Positions 44,720-53,293 of a stretch of 64,000 nt of DNA are shown piece after piece (within the stretch, counting starts at the first letter, position 1; every line of letters starts with the position of its first letter). Made by a program: the position numbers and the translations under genes. Origin of the DNA: Nocardia mexicana NBRC 108244 (GTDB lineage: Bacteria > Actinomycetota > Actinomycetes > Mycobacteriales > Mycobacteriaceae); contig NZ_BDBV01000003.1 of assembly GCF_001613165.1 (NCBI RefSeq), forward strand, positions 101,848-165,847. The letters run 5' to 3'. Below the pieces are notes generated by a model, which was not told where the DNA came from, made no database searches, and worked only from the letters and a program-made list of their open reading frames with translations.

Positions 44720-45799
44720 CTACACATTAAATCTGAACTCGACCACGTCGCCGTCGTGCATGACGTAGTCCTTGCCTTCCATGCGGACCTTGCCTGCGGC
44801 CTTGGCCGACGCCATGGAACCGGCCTCGACCAGGTCGTCGTAGGCGACGATTTCGGCCTTGATGAAACCGCGTTCGAAGTCGGTGTGGATGACGCCGGCG
44901 GCCTTGGGGGCCGTGTCGCCCTGGTGGATGGTCCAGGCTCGGGCTTCCTTCGGGCCTGCGGTGAGGTAGGTCTGCAGGCCCAGGGTGTGGAAGCCCGCGC
45001 GGGCCAGGGCGTGCAGGCCGGGTTCGGCCTGGCCGATGGATTCCAGGAGTTCGACGGCCGACTCCTCGTCCAGCTCGAGCAGTTCCGCCTCCACCTTGGC
45101 GTCGAGGAATACCGAATCCGCCGGGGCCACAGCGGCTTTCAGCTCGGCGACGCGGGCCTCGTCGGTCAGGATCGACTCGTCGGCGTTGAAGACGTACAGG
45201 AACGGCTTGATCGTCAGCAGCGAGAGCTCTCGCAGATGATCGGTGTCGAGCTTGTCGCGGACCGAGAACAGGGTCCTACCCTCGTTGAGGATGTCCTGGG
45301 CGGCCTTCGCCGCCTCGAAGAACGGCTTGCGGTCCTTCTTGACCTTGGCTTCCTTCTCCAGGCGCGGGACGGCCTTCTCCAGGGTCTGCAGGTCGGCGAG
45401 GATCAGCTCGGTCTCGATCACCTCGATATCGGCGAGCGGGTCGACCCGGCCGTCGACGTGCACCACATCGTCGTCGGCGAAGACGCGGACCACCTGGCAG
45501 ATGGCGTCGGCCTCACGGATGTTGGCCAGGAACTTGTTACCCAGGCCCGCACCCTCGGAGGCGCCCTTCACGATGCCCGCGATATCGACGAACGACACGG
45601 TGGCGGGCAGGATGCGCGCGGATCCGAAGATCTCGGCGAGCTTGTCCAGCCGCGGGTCGGGCAGCGGCACCACTCCGACGTTCGGCTCGATCGTGGCGAA
45701 CGGGTAGTTCGCCGCCAGCACGTCGTTCTTGGTCAGCGCATTGAACAGCGTCGACTTTCCGACGTTGGGCAGGCCGACGATACCGAGGGTGAGACTCAC
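44720..45799 (-). CDS. ychF: Redox-regulated ATPase/GTPase YchF (OLA1 family)
   Basis: A 359-residue Obg-family protein. It has [14 protein letters not shown] (8-21), the [11 protein letters not shown] switch, [17 protein letters not shown], and NADES in place of NKxD, which is the ATP-preferring signature of YchF/OLA1. The C-terminal TGS-like domain is complete, ending [10 protein letters not shown]. It is involved in translation and oxidative-stress control. Full length for the family. Confidence 0.97.
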   Translation of the reverse strand: MSLTLGIVGLPNVGKSTLFNALTKNDVLAANYPFATIEPNVGVVPLPDPRLDKLAEIFGSARILPATVSFVDIAGIVKGASEGAGLGNKFLANIREADAICQVVRVFADDDVVHVDGRVDPLADIEVIETELILADLQTLEKAVPRLEKEAKVKKDRKPFFEAAKAAQDILNEGRTLFSVRDKLDTDHLRELSLLTIKPFLYVFNADESILTDEARVAELKAAVAPADSVFLDAKVEAELLELDEESAVELLESIGQAEPGLHALARAGFHTLGLQTYLTAGPKEARAWTIHQGDTAPKAAGVIHTDFERGFIKAEIVAYDDLVEAGSMASAKAAGKVRMEGKDYVMHDGDVVEFRFNV

Positions 45800-45851
45800 G
45801 AGTAGTGCAGTCTACGCGCCGGGCGCGGAGCGATGCCGACGTGGCCACCGT

Positions 45852-47393
45852 TCAGTCCAGGGTTGTCGTCTTCCACCAGGCGACGACGTCCTGGCGTTCG
45901 GTCGACGACTTCGGGCGGGAATACATCAGGAAGGCGGCGCGGTCGTCGGTGTCCAGGAAGACCGTGACGATCGCCTCGCCCCAGTACGATTTGACGCGGT
46001 AGTTGGTGTAGGAGCGGCCGTGGTTGCTCTCGACGAAACGCTTGCCCGAGTCCAGCAGCGCGACGACCGCGCGCACGTCGGCCGACGATTTGTAGGCGTA
46101 GAACCGGAACGCCGGGTCCTTGTAGTCGCCGCCGCTCTCACACTCCCACTGGGCGGTCCACTTGCCGAAGTTCAGGCCGTCGTCATCATCCGGCGGCCGC
46201 GCCGCGGGCTCGAAACTCTCACACCGCGCCGCGCTGAAACCCTCCTTGCGCTTGGTGTCGACGGGGACCATCTTCGGGAACGCCCGCCAGATCGCCTCGT
46301 GATCACCGGCCGACGTCTGCTCACCCTTGCCGAAGACGTCGTTGACGTAGAGGAATCCCGCGACCGCGAGGACGACAACCACTGCGGCAGCACCGATTCC
46401 GGCGAAGAGCCGCCGCCGCGAGCGCGCCGGTGCAGCGGGCGGTGCGGATGCGGCGGCAGCCTGGGGCCGCGCGCCGACGGTGGGATCGCCCGCGAACGGA
46501 TGCCGAGTCGTGCCGCCGGGCGTGTTCAGCGGCGCCGTCACCGTCGTCTCCGGCTCGCGGCGCTCGACCAGTGCCCGCCGCGCCGCGGCCGCGAAGTCCG
46601 CGCAGGTGCCGAACCGGTCCTGCGGTCGCTTGGCCATCGCCCGGGCCAGCACCCGATCCACCGCCGGCGGCAGATCGGGCCGTATCGCGCTCAGGCTGGG
46701 CGGCGTGTCGTACAGGTGCCCCTGCATCACCACCGCGGGATGGTCCGCCTCGAACGGACCCGAACCGGTGAGCAGCCGAAACAGGGTGCAGGCCAGGGAA
46801 TACTGGTCCGCCCGGGGATCGAGCGGCTCCCCGGACAACTGCTCCGGCGATGCGTACGCGAGGGTCGCGGTGAAGGTTCCGGTGCGGGTCAGGTGCCCGG
46901 CGTCATCGCGCAGACGCGCGATCCCGAAGTCGGTCAGCAGGACTCGCTCGGGGCGCCCGTTCGCCGACTGTTCCAGCAGGATGTTCGCCGGCTTGACGTC
47001 ACGGTGCAGCACGCCCCGGCCGTGCGCGTGATCCAGCGCCTCGGCCACCTCGGCGACGATCCGCACCGCCCGCTCCGGTGGCATCTCCTGTCCGGGAACC
47101 GAGGCCGCGTCACGACCCTCCACGTACTGCATGGAGATCCACAGCTGCGCACCCACCGCGCCGCGGTCGTAGATCGCCACGATATTCGGATGGTCCAGGC
47201 GCGCGAAGAGATCGGCCTCCCGATCGAATCGGGCCCGGCTCTCGGCATCCGAGAACAGCTCGCGATTCAGCACTTTCAGCGCCGTCCGGCGGGGCAGCCG
47301 AGGGTGCTTCGCCAGGAACACCGAACCCATTCCACCGCGCCCGAGCTCGCGCTCGATCACATAGTCGGCGAAGATCTCACCGCTACGAAGCAT
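45852..47393 (-). CDS. Membrane-anchored Ser/Thr protein kinase, PknB-like
   Basis: A 513-residue transmembrane kinase. The glycine loop is LGRGGMGSVF (18-27), the ATP Lys K40, the catalytic loop HRDVKPAN with D132, DFG at 155-157 and APE-like ASPEQ at 181-185. The activation loop has several Thr (TRTGTFTATLAY). A Pro/Ala linker and one membrane helix (about 329-350) lead to an extracytoplasmic domain of 160 residues. That domain has two Cys (in AARCESFEP and QWECESGG) that could form a disulfide. It has no PASTA repeats, so the ligand is not peptidoglycan by PASTA binding. Upstream is a thioesterase gene on the other strand. Confidence 0.94.
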   Translation of the reverse strand: MLRSGEIFADYVIERELGRGGMGSVFLAKHPRLPRRTALKVLNRELFSDAESRARFDREADLFARLDHPNIVAIYDRGAVGAQLWISMQYVEGRDAASVPGQEMPPERAVRIVAEVAEALDHAHGRGVLHRDVKPANILLEQSANGRPERVLLTDFGIARLRDDAGHLTRTGTFTATLAYASPEQLSGEPLDPRADQYSLACTLFRLLTGSGPFEADHPAVVMQGHLYDTPPSLSAIRPDLPPAVDRVLARAMAKRPQDRFGTCADFAAAARRALVERREPETTVTAPLNTPGGTTRHPFAGDPTVGARPQAAAASAPPAAPARSRRRLFAGIGAAAVVVVLAVAGFLYVNDVFGKGEQTSAGDHEAIWRAFPKMVPVDTKRKEGFSAARCESFEPAARPPDDDDGLNFGKWTAQWECESGGDYKDPAFRFYAYKSSADVRAVVALLDSGKRFVESNHGRSYTNYRVKSYWGEAIVTVFLDTDDRAAFLMYSRPKSSTERQDVVAWWKTTTLD

Positions 47394-47583
47394 TTTCCAC
47401 TCCCCGCACTAACCCGGTATTGCTTGCGAACGGCGACCCGGGGATCGCGTCCGTAGCGGACAACATAGCCGCAATCGCCGATTCGCCCGAGTTGCCGGGA
47501 CCCGACCGAGGTCACGCCGGTGTTCGTACTCCCGTACCGAAACGTTCACGGGACGACCAGGTGAGCGAATTAGGCTGCGTGCC

Positions 47584-48030
47584 GTGCCGACGGAAACCGA
47601 AGCCGACTACCGCGCGCGTGTCGATGCCGCGCTCCGGGTCGAGTTGCAGCGGGCGCTGGGCGCCGAATTGATCGATACCGCCGATCCCGCCGCCGGGGTG
47701 CGGTTCCCGGTGCGCGGCCTGGCGGCGACTCCGGCGGGCACCCTGCACGCCGGGGCGCTCAACGCGATCGCCGAACTCGCCGGATATCTCGCGGTGGCAC
47801 CGACACTGGGCCCGGGCGAGCACGCCGTCACGCACGCCATCGCCACGCAGGTGATCCGGGCGGCCCCGCGCGACGCCTGGGTGCATGTGTGCAGTGCGTT
47901 GTCGAAACGGGGCCGCACCCTGGCCTTCGTAACCGCGACGGCGACGCTGGACGCACCCGGATCCACCGTTATCGGCACGAGTCAGATCACCAAATCCATC
48001 GTCGCCGACCGGACCGACGGCGCCGGCTGA
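47584..48030 (+). CDS. PaaI-like hotdog thioesterase
   Basis: A 148-residue single-hotdog protein. The long helix with the acidic residue is HAGALNAIAELAGYLAVAP, followed by the strand HAVTHAIATQVIRAAPRD and the C-terminal VIGTSQITKSIVAD. It likely hydrolyses an acyl-CoA. GTG 47584 is the first start in frame after the spacer and precedes a typical PTETEADYRARVDAALR helix. Confidence 0.82.
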   Translation: MPTETEADYRARVDAALRVELQRALGAELIDTADPAAGVRFPVRGLAATPAGTLHAGALNAIAELAGYLAVAPTLGPGEHAVTHAIATQVIRAAPRDAWVHVCSALSKRGRTLAFVTATATLDAPGSTVIGTSQITKSIVADRTDGAG

Positions 48031-48048
48031 GCGATCCGGCCTGCGCGG

Positions 48049-48375
48049 CTACGCATTCCGGTGTTCCACACCCGCACGCACATAGATGTCGTGGTCCTCG
48101 ACGGTCACCACGTCGGCCACGCGGATCAGCTCCTCGGGCACCACGCCACCATCGAAATGTCCTGTGCTCGGGGTGAATACCGCGGCGGCGGCCGATCCGA
48201 CCACCACCTTGCACAGGCGGTGCACGCTGTCATCCGTATACGGGCCGAACACCACGATTTTCGCGAGGTCGTACCCGAATAATGCTGCGAGACTGCGGAT
48301 CTGCTCTTCGTCCCACCGCTGCCTGATACGAGATACGTCGCGGCGCAGATACCCGATCGCTCGCGGGCGCCCCAT
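48049..48375 (-). CDS. Resolvase-N-terminal-like small protein
   Basis: A 108-residue protein. It opens MGRPRAIGYLRRDVSRIRQRW and continues WDEEQIRSLAALFGYDLAKIVVFG, which looks like the start of serine recombinases (IGYxR...). The catalytic Ser position has been lost (RRDVSR instead of RVS), and no DNA-binding domain follows. It ends DVVTVEDHDIYVRAGVEHRNA. It is the last gene of the left arm of the Roadblock cluster. Function unknown; a recombinase-derived binding protein is possible. Confidence 0.7.
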   Translation of the reverse strand: MGRPRAIGYLRRDVSRIRQRWDEEQIRSLAALFGYDLAKIVVFGPYTDDSVHRLCKVVVGSAAAAVFTPSTGHFDGGVVPEELIRVADVVTVEDHDIYVRAGVEHRNA

Positions 48376-48453
48376 GTGTGCACTTCTCCGTCATGGTCGT
48401 GCCGACGCAAGTGCGAGCGGCCCCGGGGGCAGCCCGCACTCGCGCTCGACTCC

Positions 48454-48891
48454 TCACAGTCGTCCGATATCCCGCACGACTCGTCTGGCCTGGGCCATCA
48501 GCATTCCGACGTTCACCGACTTGCGGCAGACGACCACCACCACGACATCGTCGCGACCCTCGGTGCGCAGGAACAGATGGGTCAGGTTCTCGCTGTTGAC
48601 CAGGATCTCCTGGAAGTAGTGCGCGTCGCTGCGGACGCCCCGGCGCTCCTTCCAGATCTCCTCGATCATCACGACATTGCGCCCCTGGAACAGCTCCAGG
48701 GTCGCCGCCGCGAGCAGGTCCAGGACCTCGGCGGGATGGTTGTCCACGGTCTGCACCGCCAGCAGCATGCCGGTGGACATATCGATGGCTCCGGACGCTA
48801 CACATTCCGGTACCTCGCCCCGCAACATCTTGACCAGCAAGCCGATCCGATCCGTCATATTGCCGGGACCCTTATTACTCGGTGCGTTCAT
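48454..48891 (-). CDS. Roadblock/LC7-like protein, left arm
   Basis: A 145-residue protein with the Roadblock fold pattern: helix, strand SGAIDMSTGMLLAVQTVD, a long helix AEVLDLLAAATLELFQG, paired strands RNVVMIEEI and EILVNSENLTHLFLRT, and DDVVVVVVCRKSVNVGML. It lacks a catalytic site. In bacteria such proteins bind Ras-like GTPases (MglB, CvnB). ATG 48891 is preceded by AAGGA; ATG 48858 is a shorter option. It is 67 nt downstream of the DUF4388-like gene on the same strand. Confidence 0.8.
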   Translation of the reverse strand: MNAPSNKGPGNMTDRIGLLVKMLRGEVPECVASGAIDMSTGMLLAVQTVDNHPAEVLDLLAAATLELFQGRNVVMIEEIWKERRGVRSDAHYFQEILVNSENLTHLFLRTEGRDDVVVVVVCRKSVNVGMLMAQARRVVRDIGRL

Positions 48892-48958
48892 CGCATCCTT
48901 TCTGCCGTCCGCCGATCCGGCGGTCTTGTGGTTGACATTCACTGCGCGCCAAGGGAAC

Positions 48959-49741
48959 TCATCGGCCGCGGGGCGGATACAGCTCGTTGATGCCGCTGGC
49001 GCCGCGATGCCGGCGCGGTAGCGCCGACCTGGGCAGGGAGCTCGGCACGAGCGCGGCGGCGAGGCCGTTCGAGCCGGGCGGCACCACCAGCGCCCGCTCG
49101 GCCAGCAATCGGGAGACCTCGACGGTGACGGGATACAGGCCCCGCCCCAGGGCGAACGCGATGTCGCGGCAGCGGTGCCGCCCGTCCACCTGGAGCAGGA
49201 TCTCCCGCCGCTGCCCGGCCGTGCAGTCCCGCAGCAGAGATTCGCCACGTTCCGTGCGCGCCAAGCGGTTCCGGTGCGGCGACACCCTGCTGTTGGCCAG
49301 TGCGCGCAGCCTGCGCTCGGTTTCCGCGGTCAGCCGGTCCGCCTCCACGCCGCAGAGCTGCGGCGCCGGGGCGGCACGGTCGAGATTCGTCGAATCCAAG
49401 TCGATCTCGGTCGTCCAGAAGCAGCCGTCGATCCAGCCGGAGGCGATGGCGAACGCCGCGTCCAGCGCCGCCATCACCTCCAGCGCCCGCCGCTCCGCCG
49501 CTCCGGGCACCTTTCGTCCGGGACGTGCCAGCAATTCGGCCAGGCCGGGCGCCCCCACGGTGCTGACCGTGAGAACTCGCCCGTGCACGACCCGCAGCCG
49601 GCCGCCCGGGTCGCCGGAGACGTGCAGATCTCCCGTTCGCCCGACCGCGGTCGCCTTCGTCAGCTCCCGCGCCACTTGCTGAGCCGCTTGTCGGCCGAGC
49701 GCCGGCAGCCGCGCCGAGCCAGCGGAAGGACCGGTCGTCAT
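48959..49741 (-). CDS. DUF4388-like domain plus winged helix, left arm
   Basis: A 260-residue protein. An N-terminal DUF4388/PatA-like region (about 35-110: TGDLHVSGDPGGRLRVVHGRV) is followed by a helical linker and a winged-helix domain at about 178-222 (LLQVDGRHRCRDIAFALGRG, then VTVEVSRLLAERALVVPP). A Pro/Arg-rich tail follows. The same two-part design occurs in the right-arm gene at 50819. ATG 49741 is chosen because the added residues above it are unconserved. It is probably a regulator responding to the Roadblock partners. Confidence 0.75.
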   Translation of the reverse strand: MTTGPSAGSARLPALGRQAAQQVARELTKATAVGRTGDLHVSGDPGGRLRVVHGRVLTVSTVGAPGLAELLARPGRKVPGAAERRALEVMAALDAAFAIASGWIDGCFWTTEIDLDSTNLDRAAPAPQLCGVEADRLTAETERRLRALANSRVSPHRNRLARTERGESLLRDCTAGQRREILLQVDGRHRCRDIAFALGRGLYPVTVEVSRLLAERALVVPPGSNGLAAALVPSSLPRSALPRRHRGASGINELYPPRGR

Positions 49742-50436
49742 GGTTCGAACTCCGCGGATGGAGAAGTAGACGGAACATCGGATACTCACTGACGGTGTGC
49801 AGAATGATCCCGGAACAACGGGTATTGGATCGCAGCGAAAACTCTCCCTGCCGGAGTTGTCTCCGACAGGGATACACCCGAAGATTTAACCTCCGGTCAC
49901 CGGATCGGTAATTTGCCGGACAGCAACCGGAGGTTGAGTAATAGCCGATTCGGCCCACAGGACGGTGGCACGAGATGTTCCCTGAAATAGTTGTTAGGCG
50001 ATCGATTTCACCCCGACCGCGACGATCATCGAACCCGATCGCCGACTGAGGACATCCTGTCAGGACGAAACTTTTAGAGCAACCTGATCCGCAAAATTCC
50101 CGCGACGGTCGCTCGCACGTCCCCCGCTCGATTCGCGCAGGCCCTGATAGGAGGCCCGCAGTCCGCCAACCGGCCTTCCCCACCAGCACTGCTACAGGTC
50201 AAGACGGATTAACCGGACACCCTCGGCAATTCCGAACCGTTCGGTCGAGTTCCATCTCACCCGCAATCGCACAACCGTCCGCCGGCCGCGCAACCCAGGC
50301 AGAGAAACCAACCGATTGCTTTCTATACTCCGAACAATAAAAGATAGCTGACAATTATCTAACGTTTTGCTGTACAACATTCGACCGCGCTGTGTAGCGT
50401 CTGGATTCCAAACCAGAACGAGTAAACGGTGGCGCG
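49742..50436. other. 695 bp divergent control region of the Roadblock cluster
   Basis: No gene is supported. AT content rises near 50330-50380. AACCTCCGGT (49888-49897) is repeated inverted as ACCGGAGGTT (49925-49934) around a 27 nt loop. A hairpin with TCCCTG/CAGGGA and CGGAG/CTCCG stems lies at 49845-49872. AGATA-gctgacaat-TATCT lies at about 50342-50360. These could be operators or leader structures for the two arms. The 62-codon frame at 50192-50380 reads an unlikely Arg-rich protein and is not accepted. Confidence 0.5.
50348..50378 (+). promoter_or_regulatory. Possible promoter for the right-arm Roadblock operon
   Basis: CTGACA (50348-50353) and TACAAC (50373-50378) fit -35 and -10 elements with a 19 bp spacer, about 58 bp before the first start. 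They overlap the AGATA/TATCT inverted repeat. Confidence 0.35.
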
Positions 50437-50829
50437 GTGATCGGTATTGAGGGCTACCTGGAGCGAATCATCGATATTCCCGGTGCGCGAAGTGTGGCGC
50501 TGGTGGACGGCGCGAGCGGATTGGCCGTCGCGGCGGCCGGTCGGCACCATCTGCTGGACGTGCACGAGCGCGCCGCGGCCACCACCGACGTGGTCCGCGC
50601 GGTGCTCGGCTGCCCGGCGCTGGCGACCGGCGGCGACGGCGACGACATCACCGAGATCGTCGTCTGCGGCCCCCGCGGATATCACCTGCTGAACCTGGTG
50701 AGCGGCGACTTCGAGGGCAGGCTGTTCGTCCACGTCCTGTTCGACGGTGACACCGGGAATCTGGCGATGGCCCGATTCCGGCTCCGGGACATCCTGGCCG
50801 AGTTGGTGGGCGACGGTCATGAGTGTTGA
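50437..50829 (+). CDS. Roadblock/LC7 protein, right arm 1
   Basis: A 130-residue protein. The helix IGIEGYLERIIDIPGARSVAL leads to SVALVDGASGLAVAAAGRHH, helix AAATTDVVRAVL, strands DITEIVVCGPRGYHLLNLV and RLFVHVLFDGDTGNLAMARFRLRDIL. This is the classical Roadblock order. It starts at GTG 50437, and its last 11 nt overlap the next gene. It likely dimerises with the other Roadblock proteins of the cluster. Confidence 0.85.
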   Translation: MIGIEGYLERIIDIPGARSVALVDGASGLAVAAAGRHHLLDVHERAAATTDVVRAVLGCPALATGGDGDDITEIVVCGPRGYHLLNLVSGDFEGRLFVHVLFDGDTGNLAMARFRLRDILAELVGDGHEC

Positions 50830-51634
50830 ACTCGCGGACGTGCTCCGGCAGCTGGAGCGGGAGAAGCGAACCGGCGTGCTGCGGGTCGGCGACGGCGCGT
50901 TCCACCTCTCCGACGGTGCGGTGACGGCCGCCGCCTGCGATCGCACCACCGGGTTGGAACGGCTCGTCGTGGAAACCGATGTAGCGTCCGCCGAGGACTG
51001 GCGCAGAGCCGAATCCGGCGATCCCACAACGCTTCTGAACCATCCCCGGCTGACGGTGCTGGCACTGCTGGCGGTGTTCGACGCCACGTACTTCCTGCTG
51101 GCACTGCCCACGGTCGCCAAATTCCGGCCCACTCCGCCGCACTGGCTCGCCCCGGTCTGCCGCATCACGCCGGGTGCGCTCGTCCACGAGGTCGAGCGGC
51201 GCGGTGACCCGAGTGCCGGGCCGTGGCCGGCCGCATGGGTGGATCGCCACCCCATCGTTCCGGTGCGCCACGTCCGCCGGCGGCGGGTGGTGCTCACGGC
51301 GGGCCAGACCGAGGTGCTGTCCGCCGCGGACACCCGCCGGCACATCACCGGAATCGCCCACGACCTCGGCCGCACCACCTACGGCTGCCTGACCGCGGTG
51401 CGCGAGCTGACCGCATCCGGGCTGATCGAACCGCCGGTCATCGTCCCCGGGCCGGTGAACGGGCAGGCGGTGCGGGACGACCCCGCGACGCCGGGGCCCG
51501 CGACGCCGGGACCCGGGCCACCACTTCGGCGCCGGGTGCCGTCGACCGCACCGGTCGCCGCCGGGGACCGCTGGGAGCCGGTCGACCGGGACGTACTCCT
51601 CCGGCTGCGAACGGCTTTGGAGGAACTCGCGTGA
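50819..51634 (+). CDS. DUF4388-like domain plus winged helix, right arm
   Basis: A 271-residue protein: an N-terminal DUF4388-like part (1-110: LADVLRQLEREKRTGVLRVG, then HLSDGAVTAAAC), then a winged helix at about 160-206 (AADTRRHITGIAHDLGRTTY, then LTAVRELTASGLIEPP). A Pro/Gly-rich region (207-245) precedes a final helix. It is the counterpart of the gene at 48959; the two share architecture but little sequence. ATG 50819 overlaps the preceding stop, so the two are translationally coupled. Confidence 0.78.
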   Translation: MSVELADVLRQLEREKRTGVLRVGDGAFHLSDGAVTAAACDRTTGLERLVVETDVASAEDWRRAESGDPTTLLNHPRLTVLALLAVFDATYFLLALPTVAKFRPTPPHWLAPVCRITPGALVHEVERRGDPSAGPWPAAWVDRHPIVPVRHVRRRRVVLTAGQTEVLSAADTRRHITGIAHDLGRTTYGCLTAVRELTASGLIEPPVIVPGPVNGQAVRDDPATPGPATPGPGPPLRRRVPSTAPVAAGDRWEPVDRDVLLRLRTALEELA

Positions 51635-51687
51635 CCGTGCGGGAAGACCGCTCGGCACTCCGATGGGAAGGGTGACCAGGAATGGGG

Positions 51688-52122
51688 ATGACCGGAGCGG
51701 GGACGTTCGGATACGAACCGAACCCGGCGGTGCTGACCGAACTGCGCGGTCTGCGCGACCGCATCCCGCAGCTCACCGGAACGCTGGTGGCATCCGGCGA
51801 CGGGCTGCTCATCGCGCACGCCCTGCCCCCGAATATCGAGCCCACCGGAATGGCCGCGCTGGCCGCCTCGCTGCTGGCGCTGTCCTACCGCATGGGCACC
51901 ACCGCGCACGGCGGCGGATTCCGCGAGGTCGTGGTGCACGGGACGGCCGGATATGTGGTGGTCTACGCCGCCAGCTGGACCGCCCTGACGGTACTGGCGG
52001 GCCCGGAGGTGAACGTGGGGCGACTCCATCTGGAGTCACGACCTGTCGCGGGCGCCATCGCCGACCATCTGGCGGCAGCAACGAAAGACCTCAGAAATAA
52101 CGAGGCACCGAACACCGATTGA
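51688..52122 (+). CDS. Roadblock/LC7 protein, right arm 2
   Basis: A 144-residue protein. PAVLTELRGLRDRIPQLTGTLV is the first helix; then ASGDGLLIAHALP, a helix AALAASLLALSYRMG, and strands FREVVVHGTAGYVVVYAA and WTALTVLAGPEVNVGRLHLESR, then a C-terminal helix. This subtype resembles CvnB-like Roadblock proteins of conservons. ATG 51688 is chosen over 51682 because AGGA is then six nt upstream. It is 53 nt from the DUF4388-like gene and 12 nt before the next gene. Confidence 0.85.
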   Translation: MTGAGTFGYEPNPAVLTELRGLRDRIPQLTGTLVASGDGLLIAHALPPNIEPTGMAALAASLLALSYRMGTTAHGGGFREVVVHGTAGYVVVYAASWTALTVLAGPEVNVGRLHLESRPVAGAIADHLAAATKDLRNNEAPNTD

Positions 52123-52134
52123 AAGGGAACGAAC

Positions 52135-52506
52135 ATGTCCACCATGGATCTTGCGCTGAAGGACATGATGACGATCGACGGCGCGGTCGGCGCCGCGATC
52201 GTCGACTTCAACAGCGGTATGGCACTCGGCATGCTCGGCAGCTCCAAGGCCCTGGATCTGCAGGTCGCGGCCGCCGGCAATACCGAGGTGGTGCGCGCCA
52301 AGATGCGCACCATCGACCAGCTCGAGCTGAACGAGGAGATCGAGGACATCCTCATCTCGCTGTCCAGCCAGTACCACATCATCCGACCGATGACCGGCCG
52401 CAAGGCCAAGGGGCTGTTCCTCTACATCGCGCTCGACAGGGCCCGTGCCAACCTCGCGATGGCCAGGCATCGGCTCAAGGGCATCGAAGAACACCTGGAG
52501 GTCTGA
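52135..52506 (+). CDS. Roadblock/LC7 protein, right arm 3
   Basis: A 123-residue protein. MDLALKDMMTIDGAVGAAIV is the first helix and strand, then DFNSGMALGMLGSSKALDLQ, a helix NTEVVRAKMRTIDQLELN, paired strands DILISLSSQYHIIRPM and KGLFLYIALDRARANLAMARH, and a C-terminal helix. Ser/Gly after the first strand is typical of the small Roadblock subgroup found in Streptomyces and Nocardia clusters. ATG 52135 follows AAAGGGA. Last gene of the right arm; a terminator-like hairpin follows. Confidence 0.85.
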   Translation: MSTMDLALKDMMTIDGAVGAAIVDFNSGMALGMLGSSKALDLQVAAAGNTEVVRAKMRTIDQLELNEEIEDILISLSSQYHIIRPMTGRKAKGLFLYIALDRARANLAMARHRLKGIEEHLEV

Positions 52507-52528
52507 GCTCTCGCCCGAGAACCACCTT

Positions 52529-52554
52529 TGCGGGCGGAAGGATGTCCGCCCGCA
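52529..52554 (+). terminator. Terminator-like hairpin at the end of the right arm
   Basis: TGCGGGCGGA pairs perfectly with TCCGCCCGCA around a six-base loop, 22 nt after the last Roadblock stop and 14 nt from the convergent stop at 52568. It lacks a T-tract. Confidence 0.55.
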
Positions 52555-52567
52555 GAGCCTCGCGGCC

Positions 52568-53191
52568 CTACCCGCGCGGCGCCCGGCCCAGATAGCGCAG
52601 CAGCCGATCGAGGGCGGTGTCGCCGGATTCCGGGGCGACGACCGCGGCGTAGGCACCCCACTGGCGCAGAGGTTCGATCAAACCCGTTGCGGCCGTGAGC
52701 AAGTGGCCCGCCATCTCGTCATCGAGCGGCGACGGCTGCCCGGTGGCCATCGCGATGTCCCAGGCGTGGACGGCGGCGTCGAGGGCGCACATGACGGCGG
52801 CGACCGGGGTGGGCAGTTCGCCGTGCGGCAGTGGGGTGGGCACGATCTCGGTGTCGTCGGCGACGGTCGCCCACGCCGCGGCGGTCTCTTCGATTGCGAC
52901 GGAGACCAATTCGGCGGCGGTGCCGTCGAGGGCGCCGGAAGGAGCGAACGGATCGTAATCCGGGCCGGTGCCGATGCCGAGGAATTTCGCGTAGGCGCGC
53001 TGGTCGCCGGCGGCGTGCTGGATCACCTGCGTCACGGTCCAGTCCGCGCACGGCGTGGGCAGCTCCCACTGGCCCGCGCCGATCCCGGCGACCACATCGG
53101 TCAGCGCCCGGTGCGAGGCCGCGAGCACGTCCCGCCAGACCGGGGCGAGTGCGGTGGCCGGGGCGGAGGAGGTCTGCGGGGAGGTGTTCAT
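52568..53191 (-). CDS. TIGR03086-family DinB-fold protein
   Basis: A 207-residue four-helix-bundle protein of the mycothiol-dependent maleylpyruvate isomerase-like (DinB) superfamily. Family-typical parts are ELPTPCADWTVTQVIQHAAG, with the metal His near residue 58, and the later HAWDIAMATGQPSPLDDE. Many such proteins in actinobacteria use or bind mycothiol, whose deacetylase gene mshB is in this window. Exact reaction unknown. It is divergent from the WYL regulator. Confidence 0.9.
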   Translation of the reverse strand: MNTSPQTSSAPATALAPVWRDVLAASHRALTDVVAGIGAGQWELPTPCADWTVTQVIQHAAGDQRAYAKFLGIGTGPDYDPFAPSGALDGTAAELVSVAIEETAAAWATVADDTEIVPTPLPHGELPTPVAAVMCALDAAVHAWDIAMATGQPSPLDDEMAGHLLTAATGLIEPLRQWGAYAAVVAPESGDTALDRLLRYLGRAPRG

Positions 53192-53293
53192 CGTTCGTGC
53201 CTTTCAATCGTTCTCGATGGCGTTGAACTCAGACTATGGGCGTATTAGGCTGCTTTTCTTCCTAATTACGACTCGGATCGGAAAGAGCCGACT

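Noticed and set aside
50192..50380. 62-codon frame in the control region
   Set aside because: No ribosome site, Arg-rich and without motifs; it also crosses the likely promoter of the right arm.
48049..52506. Conservon (cvn) operon
   Set aside because: Roadblock genes are present, but the sensor kinase, DUF742 protein and GTPase that define conservons are absent.
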